Positions 63,934 through 64,000 of a stretch of DNA of 64,000 nt are shown here, in pieces; the stretch's first letter is position 1; each line of letters starts with the position of its first letter. The DNA comes from Lineus longissimus (taxonomy: Eukaryota; Nemertea; Pilidiophora; Heteronemertea; Lineidae): positions 62,001 through 126,000 of the forward strand of contig NC_088320.1 of the NCBI RefSeq assembly GCF_910592395.1, given 5' to 3'. Under the pieces are notes generated by a model, which saw only the letters and a program-made list of their open reading frames with translations, had not been told where the DNA came from and did not search any database. The translations under genes and the position numbers were made by a program.

Positions 63934-64000
63934 CTGAAGATTGATGTTTAATTTAGGCTTCAGTTCACGTACAAGAGTGTTTCAGCATATTATAATTTTT

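Overview
The window is eukaryotic nuclear DNA, most likely from an aquatic invertebrate bilaterian. Genes are split into short exons with GT-AG introns. One gene is a FYCO1 orthologue with RUN, FYVE, LIR and GOLD parts. There is a bilaterian-type amidated neuropeptide precursor, a Cys-loop receptor subunit and a VWA7/hemicentin-like membrane protein. Introns and spacers are full of minisatellites and tRNA-derived repeat pieces. I cannot name the phylum: a lophotrochozoan, ambulacrarian or cephalochordate would all fit. Nothing looks bacterial, and most long open frames lie in repeats.

Layout. 1-11955: satellite array of thirteen complete ~909-bp units plus a decayed fourteenth, with a visible four-unit higher-order order in the right part; each unit carries a minus-strand tRNA-like pol III promoter ending in a T run. 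13380-25951 (+): FYCO1, 20 coding exons, 1965 codons plus stop, every exon phase checked. Its introns hold 69-, 38-, 72- and 40-bp arrays. The 72-bp array repeats the 3' splice site and start of exon 16 seven times. 26470-36690: gene-poor spacer with minisatellites, a foldback-like segment and a tRNA-like SINE head. 36717-37565 (-): neuropeptide precursor with twelve FR(P/L)WG-amide copies, preceded by a CRE/TATA promoter and an 8 x 62-bp array. 40347-46516 (+): tentative small secreted cysteine-containing protein, with a ~20-copy CACGTG-bearing array between its exons. 48422-53853 (-): non-alpha nicotinic-type receptor subunit, eight exons, 632 aa. 57000-57740: 83-bp minisatellite. 59196-63933 (-): 3' part (11 exons, about 620 aa) of a VWA7-like type I membrane protein whose start lies beyond the window.

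No shared pathway links the genes, and eukaryotic neighbours need not be related. FYCO1 serves endosome/autophagosome transport, the peptide precursor and the receptor subunit belong to neural signalling, and the VWA protein is a cell-surface protein. The most unusual recurring pattern is tandem or local duplication placed across exon-intron junctions, seen six times in two genes. In FYCO1, use of any of six spare acceptors would bring in a stop codon and remove the LIR and GOLD parts.

Exon borders were set by hand from splice consensus and reading phase; a few may be off by a base.
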